A stretch of 45,941 nucleotides of DNA from an uncultured Alphaproteobacteria bacterium (GTDB taxonomy: Bacteria > Pseudomonadota > Alphaproteobacteria > HIMB59 > GCA-002718135), in assembly GCA_902588745.1 (NCBI GenBank), contig CACIQI010000012.1, forward strand, positions 1-45,941, read 5' to 3'. The stretch's first letter is position 1; every line of letters starts with the position of its first letter. The notes under the pieces are model-generated. The model had not been told where the DNA came from, did not search any database, and saw nothing but the letters and a program-made list of their open reading frames with translations. Both the position numbers and the translations under genes were made by a program. This document shows positions 45,447 to 45,941 of the stretch, in pieces.

Positions 45447-45941
45447 TATACTTCAAAAAATTTGCGAAGATAAATCTAAAGAATTAGAAGAAACAAAAAA
45501 AAGATGTTCTTTTAAAACATTAGAAAAATTAATATCCTCAAAATTAGAGAAACGTGAATTTAAAAATGAATTAATTTCAGCTCAAAAAAATAAAACAAAC
45601 TTAATAATTGGTGAAGTAAAAAAACAAAGTCCAAGCGCAGGTGAAATAATTTCAGATTACAAACCAGAAGACATTGCTATTTTATATGAAAGATCAGGTG
45701 TTAGAGCATTATCGATTTTAACAGAAAGTAAATATTTTTTAGGAAATATTGATCATTTATCTATTGTTAAAAAGAGAACAAATTTACCAATCTTAAGAAA
45801 AGATTTTATAATTGATAAATATCAAATTTTAGAAAGTAAGATTTATCAAGCAGATTGTATATTATTAATTTTATCAATATTATCAGATGATCAGGTAATA
45901 GAATTTATCAATTATGCAAATGAATTAAAATTAGATTGTAT
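45439..45941 (+). CDS. trpC: Indole-3-glycerol-phosphate synthase, N-terminal part (cut by window edge)
   Basis: Begins at the ATG at 45439, overlapping trpD by 8 nt, and runs off the right edge after about 167 codons. Visible motifs are the catalytic lysine region GEVKKQSPSAGEI, then ALSILTESKYFLG and LPILRKDFIIDKYQI, matching the first half of the TIM barrel. It continues the trp operon towards tryptophan. Confidence 0.95.
   Translation, partial: MSNILQKICEDKSKELEETKKRCSFKTLEKLISSKLEKREFKNELISAQKNKTNLIIGEVKKQSPSAGEIISDYKPEDIAILYERSGVRALSILTESKYFLGNIDHLSIVKKRTNLPILRKDFIIDKYQILESKIYQADCILLILSILSDDQVIEFINYANELKLDC

Overview
The window is a gene-dense, very AT-rich stretch of chromosome from a streamlined alphaproteobacterium. 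Gene content and order point this way: rpoZ-spoT-acpS-lepB-rnc-era, gatCAB divergent from ruvX-pyrB-plsY-topA, ntrYX-trkA, a fused ispDF, a pdhB with its own lipoyl domain followed by pdhC-lipA-ratA, and tpiA-secG-pyrG-kdsA-eno-ftsB-pdhA divergent from ppiD-trpEGDC. The low GC, short or overlapping gene junctions and missing pathway genes suggest a marine SAR11-like (Pelagibacterales) or similar free-living lineage. That placement is inference, because no rRNA is present.

Layout. 1-6233 (minus): housekeeping run dapA, smpB, rpoZ, spoT, acpS, lepB, rnc and the first part of era, headed by a tRNA-Ser(GCU) only 8 nt before dapA. 6503-8471: divergent exported or membrane pair, a HupE/UreJ-like protein and a DUF4198-like protein, with start codons one base apart. 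8535-8879: small unknown membrane protein. 8862-12041 (minus): gatCAB amidotransferase. 12059-18460 (plus): ruvX, an unusual pyrB, plsY, topA, a pepC cysteine peptidase and a small unknown protein. 18447-28267 (minus): tightly packed nine-gene operon ntrY-ntrX-trkA-aminotransferase-inositol phosphatase-like-hydroxyacid dehydrogenase-EamA-msrB-MFS. 28327-30377 (plus): ispDF, pgpA, cinA. 30369-40534 (minus): tpiA, secG, pyrG, kdsA, eno, ftsB, pdhABC, lipA, ratA, that is lower glycolysis, pyruvate dehydrogenase with its lipoate maturation, CTP and Kdo supply. 40584-45941 (plus): ppiD-like chaperone followed by translationally coupled trpE, trpG, trpD and the start of trpC.

The most interesting observation is pyrB. 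The aspartate transcarbamoylase catalytic chain carries about 70 extra N-terminal residues that read like the N-terminal DNA-binding domain of a tyrosine recombinase. Immediately upstream of its start codon lie three copies of a TTACACAT/TTGACACAT motif at exact 10-bp spacing. Together these suggest an enzyme fused to a DNA-binding domain that may bind its own promoter, or a relic of an integrase captured by pyrB. Secondary points are the HupE-like/DUF4198 pair whose predicted mature proteins both begin with His-Glu, a tRNA-dapA junction likely to give near-leaderless dapA mRNA, an NtrX with a degenerate AAA+ domain, and the loss of several genes normally found in these neighbourhoods (pdxJ, ntrBC, hfq, lpd). 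No CRISPR array, insertion sequence, rRNA or convincing hairpin-plus-T-run terminator was seen. No gene-free stretch exceeds 300 bases; the longest is 6334-6502.
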